DNA from: Anaerolineae bacterium
Lineage (GTDB): Bacteria > Chloroflexota > Anaerolineae > Aggregatilineales > Phototrophicaceae
Direction of reading: 5' to 3'
Assembly (NCBI GenBank): GCA_020849765.1
Contig: JADLAY010000002.1
Location: forward strand, 1 to 64,000
Length of the DNA stretch: 64,000 nucleotides
How positions within the stretch are numbered: the stretch's first letter is position 1; every line of letters begins with the position of its first letter. The notes under the pieces were generated by a model. The model was not told the origin of the DNA, did no database searches, and saw only the letters and a list, made by a program, of their open reading frames with translations. Positions 60,536-64,000 of the stretch are shown here, piece by piece. The position numbers were made by a program, and so were the translations under genes.

Positions 60536-61337
60536 CACCGCATTCCAACCGGTCAACGAACGGGGCTGGCGCAGGGGTTTCAGCAATCTGCTGCGTCACG
60601 AAAACGCCACCTGGTGGGGCACCCGCCGCTGGTGGATCAACATTCTGATCTGGCTCGTGATCGCGAACGGGACGTTGTTCGCCATGCTGTCGACCTCCGG
60701 GCCCGATTCGGGCGTACCGACGACGCCGGAACAAAGGCTGGCAGAGGCCACCATGGTCTTCATGGTCATGGCTGGCATCTTCGGCACCGTCGGCGCCATC
60801 ATTAGCATGCAGGGCAGCATCATCGACGAGAAGAAGAGCGGCACAGCAGCCTGGATTCTGTCGAAGCCTGCCTCGCGGCCCGCGTTTGTGCTGGCCAAGC
60901 TGGTCGCGAATGCGTTCGCCCTGACGATCATCGTCCTCGTCGTGCAAAGCGCGATCATGTACGTGCAGATCGCGACGGCCACCGGCCACGGGCTGCCGAT
61001 CGGCCCATTTGTGGCGGGCATAGCATTACTTGCGCTGCATATGCTCTTCTACATCACGCTGACGCTCATGCTGGGCACGATCTTCAGTGATCGCGGCCCG
61101 GTCGTCGGCATCCCGATCGGCTTCCTGTTCGCGTCGATGTTCTTGCTGGGAATCGTCGGCGACCTGGCCTACATCATGCCCTGGCTGCTCGTGCCGGCAG
61201 GGAACAGTCAAGGACTCGCCGTCCTGGTGATGTTAGGCCAACCACTGCCGACGATCGTACCCGTCATCGCGACGGCGGTGTGGAGCGTGATCTTCACGGG
61301 CGTGGCCCTGTGGCGCTTTCAGCGCGACGAATTCTAG
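60525..61337 (+). CDS. ABC-2 type permease
   Basis: A 270-residue membrane protein with six helices, the second partner of the exporter. The N-terminal cytoplasmic part reads LLRHENATWWGTRRWW, and the loop IIDEKKSGTAAWILSKPASRPAFVLAKL is the hallmark of ABC-2 permeases. The substrate is unknown; a drug, lipid or peptide is possible. A strong terminator follows. Confidence 0.9.
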   Translation: MSANTAFQPVNERGWRRGFSNLLRHENATWWGTRRWWINILIWLVIANGTLFAMLSTSGPDSGVPTTPEQRLAEATMVFMVMAGIFGTVGAIISMQGSIIDEKKSGTAAWILSKPASRPAFVLAKLVANAFALTIIVLVVQSAIMYVQIATATGHGLPIGPFVAGIALLALHMLFYITLTLMLGTIFSDRGPVVGIPIGFLFASMFLLGIVGDLAYIMPWLLVPAGNSQGLAVLVMLGQPLPTIVPVIATAVWSVIFTGVALWRFQRDEF

Positions 61338-61344
61338 AGCCATT

Positions 61345-61372
61345 GGATGGGAGAGAGCCGTCTTTCCCATCC
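61345..61372 (+). terminator. Terminator hairpin after the ABC permease
   Basis: GGATGGGAGAGA pairs with TCTTTCCCATCC (one mismatch) around GCCG, 7 bp past the stop. Confidence 0.7.
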
Positions 61373-61393
61373 GGTATGTTAACGGCGCTCTGA

Positions 61394-61537
61394 ATGTCCT
61401 CTCGACGTCCCCATCTTCAAACAGAAGATGATGAGGCAATCGATATTGAACACCTCAATGGCACACGGATCGACGTGACGAAGATTTCGTCGGTCACCGG
61501 CGACTTTCGTTTGTTGCCTGCTCTGGTCTTGGCGTGA
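61394..61537 (+). CDS. Possible small protein, 47 residues
   Basis: An ATG-TGA frame with a protein-like middle (EAIDIEHLNGTRIDVTKISSV) but no ribosome site. It may be a remnant of a gene cut off near the repeat. Confidence 0.2.
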   Translation: MSSRRPHLQTEDDEAIDIEHLNGTRIDVTKISSVTGDFRLLPALVLA

Positions 61538-61598
61538 TCATGTACGAACGGTGATCGATATGGAGCAATCATGATAACACATATACGCCCGCATGATT

Positions 61599-61650
61599 GA
61601 CCCCCGTCGGCCCCGCAGGCAAAGCATACTCAAAACGACAAGCCCGATGC
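61599..61650. repeat. 52-bp direct repeat, right copy
   Basis: Matches the copy at 44904-44955 at 50 of 52 positions, same orientation, 16,695 bp apart. A C/G-rich stem and TTTTTT follow at about 61643-61667, so this copy too is terminator-like. Confidence 0.85.
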
Positions 61651-61917
61651 GCTGCAGCGGGTTTTTTGATTCTTGCACATGAGCGCATCGGATCGCGGAT
61701 CCGACCTTGGGCCAGCGACCAGGACCCCAATATCGCTTCAAAAGGAACTGGTATACGCGATGGCCGCCTCTGATTGCGCCGCAGCTGTCCGAGCATCAAC
61801 AAATGACTAGGACAACCGGTTTGGGAGTCATCTCGACTGGTGAGGCTTCACTTCACTTTCGTGCCCGTCAGCTTGAGATTTGAGCTCGGACTTCGTGTGT
61901 TTCCTGCGTGAACGCAT

Positions 61918-63621
61918 CTAGCTCGACAGGTTGTCATCACTTGCAGAGGCACGGGCTCCAACTTGGCGTGCCAGTTCGCTTTGCGGAGGGAACTCGCTCG
62001 AGATGATTTCGACGATGGTGCCCTCATCCGCCCAATCATAGAGCTGTCGCGCCTGCTCATCTTGGGACATCACACAGCCCAATGTATACGGCGTGCCCAC
62101 CGTGTTGCCGCCGAGATAGCCACCATTCGGCAGCAACACCGCGCCATGAAATCCATTGACCAGCCCTGGAACAGCCTCGTAAATGCCCATGAACCAGTTC
62201 ATTTCCCACTGTCCACAACCAGCATCACCGCACAAAGTGTAGCTGCTGCCATACGCAACCGGCTCGTGGCTCAGAATCTGGTAGATGCCCGGTGAGGTGG
62301 GGGCCTCGTCAATCCCGGACGAAATCTGCCAATTGAGAACCACCTGACCATCCTCAAAAGCGACCAGAGATTGGGTTTCCAGATCGACCACGATCCGTTT
62401 GTTGGCGACCACAGGCAATGGCAGTGTGACATCACGCGATGGCAGATTGATCACATCGCCGACCGATAAGACGCCTAGATCCCGACCGGGATTGGCTTCT
62501 TCGATCAAAAAGAAGGGGATGCCCGTTTTGCGGGCGATTCGATAGCCCGTATCCCCTGCAACAACTTCATACGTCGTGGGATTGAAACGCATCTGCACCT
62601 GCGCCTGTGTTATGCCCGCTGCGAGCGAAAGGTTGATTGCGTCAATCACCTCTTGGGTATCCAGAAAGCCACCCTGCGACGATCCGGTTGCAGCCGTACT
62701 GTTCAGGCTATTGACGTAATCGGATACGGGAGCATTTCGCGCAACCAGGCTGCTTTCGCCTGCCTCAATCCAGGTACTTAACGTCTCAGGAGAAGCCGTA
62801 AAGCTCACCTGCCGATCTTCGAAAGGATCATAGGCAGTGAGTTCGAACGGGGCAGACACAAAGCGCTGCGCCCTCTCCAGCAAACTGTCCGGGCTTGCTA
62901 TTGCCGGTTGCAGCTCGGTAGTCACAAGAGAGACGTCACGAGTAAGCATGTCGAGTGGGGCCGCGAGCATCCCGCTCAGGGTCGCGTCAACATCGAGGGC
63001 GATCCCGTTCTGACCAGCTATGCCAGCGACGGCGCCATTTTGCCATTCATAGCGCGCGTTGATCGGCGCAACATAGACGTCTTCTGCCAGGGCTTCAAGA
63101 TACTGGCGCATGATCATCTGATCGACGGAAACCGCCGGATCAAGCCAGTAGCCGAACGGGAGTCCCGCCAACCCAAGACCGTGTGTCGCCTGCACGCTGG
63201 ACTGTGCGTCCAAATGCAGACCAAGCCCGGTTGGCGACGTTTCCCATTCACGATTGTCAGCCGTGAAGCGAATGACGATGTCCTGTGACCAGGCGGTCTC
63301 CAATGCCTCTGCTGCAGCGTCATGCGGCAAGCCACCGAGCGCGACATCGAGTATGAATACGTTCGGCGGGATGCGCCCGCCCCAGAAGATACTGACGAGA
63401 AACAGCGACACAAAGGCGATCGCTGGGAGCACAAAGATCCTCAATCCTTGAGGACGCACTTCCCTCAGAAGCGGCGCTAAGACCGCACGCCATCGAGCAG
63501 AGTTCGCCTGCTGGTCGCCGGCTGTCGCTTTGCGTACTGCCATCGGCTGCCGGTTGGATCGCCTCTGGCGCGCTTGTTGGCGCTGCCTGGCACGACCGTG
63601 ATCCTGTCGCACGTTGTCCAT
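61918..63621 (-). CDS. LysM/L,D-transpeptidase with peptidoglycan-binding repeats
   Basis: A protein of about 567 residues: basic cytoplasmic start, one helix (IFVLPAIAFVSLFLVSIFW), PG_binding_4/YoaR-like repeats (about 90-330), a LysM motif (YEVVAGDTGYRIARKTGIPF) and a YkuD catalytic domain. The active-site stretch is HGAVLLPNGG ... YTLGCVM, so the usual SHGCxR is changed to TLGCVM with Cys kept. The start is the ATG right after the stop of the SHOCT gene; the open frame extends 49 codons further but overlaps that gene. It should make or remodel cell-wall cross-links. Confidence 0.87.
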   Translation of the reverse strand: MDNVRQDHGRARQRQQARQRRSNRQPMAVRKATAGDQQANSARWRAVLAPLLREVRPQGLRIFVLPAIAFVSLFLVSIFWGGRIPPNVFILDVALGGLPHDAAAEALETAWSQDIVIRFTADNREWETSPTGLGLHLDAQSSVQATHGLGLAGLPFGYWLDPAVSVDQMIMRQYLEALAEDVYVAPINARYEWQNGAVAGIAGQNGIALDVDATLSGMLAAPLDMLTRDVSLVTTELQPAIASPDSLLERAQRFVSAPFELTAYDPFEDRQVSFTASPETLSTWIEAGESSLVARNAPVSDYVNSLNSTAATGSSQGGFLDTQEVIDAINLSLAAGITQAQVQMRFNPTTYEVVAGDTGYRIARKTGIPFFLIEEANPGRDLGVLSVGDVINLPSRDVTLPLPVVANKRIVVDLETQSLVAFEDGQVVLNWQISSGIDEAPTSPGIYQILSHEPVAYGSSYTLCGDAGCGQWEMNWFMGIYEAVPGLVNGFHGAVLLPNGGYLGGNTVGTPYTLGCVMSQDEQARQLYDWADEGTIVEIISSEFPPQSELARQVGARASASDDNLSS

Positions 63622-63622
63622 G

Positions 63623-63856
63623 TCAGCCCTGCCAGTATCGCTTGTCGTCCTCGATATCCTCGAGGTATGCCATATATTCATCACGCGAGATTTCACCTTT
63701 GGCAAACCGTATGTCAAGGATGTCTCTCGCCGCTTGCGGCACGCTTTTTCGCTTTTCCTTTTGTTCAAGCCCGGCGTTCGCGTTGTGATTGATCCACTGC
63801 CAGATGACCACTGCCAGAATCACGACAACAAGACCGCCAAACACCATCATCATCAC
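63623..63856 (-). CDS. SHOCT-domain membrane protein
   Basis: A 77-residue protein with an N-terminal helix (VFGGLVVVILAVVIWQWI) and a C-terminal SHOCT motif (ARDILDIRFAKGEISRDEYMAYLEDI). Its stop is immediately followed by the ATG of the transpeptidase gene, so the two are coupled. SHOCT proteins are short regulators or anchors of unknown mechanism. Confidence 0.85.
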   Translation of the reverse strand: MMMMVFGGLVVVILAVVIWQWINHNANAGLEQKEKRKSVPQAARDILDIRFAKGEISRDEYMAYLEDIEDDKRYWQG

Positions 63857-64000
63857 GCTAACCCTGCGCTTCTTCCTTCAGCAAAATCGCTTAACTTAAG
63901 GTTACGACTCTCAGTGCAGGGAGCCATGCGCTATTTGGCGGGTTATTTAGCGCCGGTTCCTGGCGGTCGCTCAATTCTCATGTTGGCGCTTTGGATGGCG

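Larger units (their letters stand above)
61338..61917. other. Gene-poor stretch with repeat copy 2
   Basis: Between the ABC permease and the leftward L,D-transpeptidase gene. It holds a terminator (61345-61372), a possible 47-residue frame (61394-61537), the right copy of the 52-bp repeat (61599-61650) and about 200 bp without recognisable content. Leftward frames over the repeat are not convincing genes. Confidence 0.55.

Overview
The window looks like accessory DNA of a Chloroflexota-type bacterium (Anaerolineae-like). This is inferred from gene content only: two MalT-like LAL regulators, an archaeal-type GAPDH, a GH57 enzyme beside a CBM48 protein, and a large copper/thiol-redox gene set. 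No rRNA, tRNA, transposase, integrase or CRISPR array was found by eye.

Region 1 (about 1-2,700) is a compact replication/partition module read leftwards: a ribbon-helix-helix protein, a ParA ATPase, a third small gene and a lambda-O-like replication protein. The third gene is bracketed by two arrays of 8-bp tandem repeats that are candidate centromeres. The rep gene carries three 18-bp iterons at an exact 24-bp pitch next to an A+T-rich stretch, the layout of the lambda origin. The window is therefore probably part of a plasmid or an integrated plasmid.

Region 2 (about 2.9-15.5 kb, leftward) mixes metabolic enzymes (archaeal-type GAPDH, geranylgeranyl-reductase-like flavoprotein, SDR, saccharopine-dehydrogenase-like oxidoreductase, PaaK-like adenylating enzyme, EamA transporter) with small metal proteins (YHS, HMA, DUF2933), an orphan McrB-like ATPase and a cytochrome b operon.

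Region 3 (about 15.5-34 kb) is a copper island. It holds two P1B ATPases (one with CPD in place of CPC, one with a fused YHS domain), cupredoxins, a CcdA-like protein, small membrane proteins, a two-component system and a beta-propeller/Met-rich/multicopper-oxidase fusion.

Region 4 (about 34.3-44.2 kb) starts with a BlaI/CopY-type repressor and an M56 protease. A palindromic operator overlaps their promoter, and a second copy overlaps the promoter ahead of a tightly packed rightward run of eleven genes. That run encodes TlpA, DsbA and CcdA-type thiol proteins, a CcdA whose SPCVLP helix lies at the C-terminus, an L,D-transpeptidase and a Rieske protein.

Region 5 (about 44.9-61.6 kb) is bounded by two copies of a 52-bp direct repeat. 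Two paralogous LAL regulators read left. To their right lie an RDD protein, four alpha/beta hydrolases, a serine beta-lactamase-like protein, small proteins and an ABC exporter. A 60-bp element with invariant length recurs five times, plus one half copy, ahead of these transcription units. It is the best candidate for a regulon operator read by the LAL proteins. The right edge holds a LysM/L,D-transpeptidase and a SHOCT protein.
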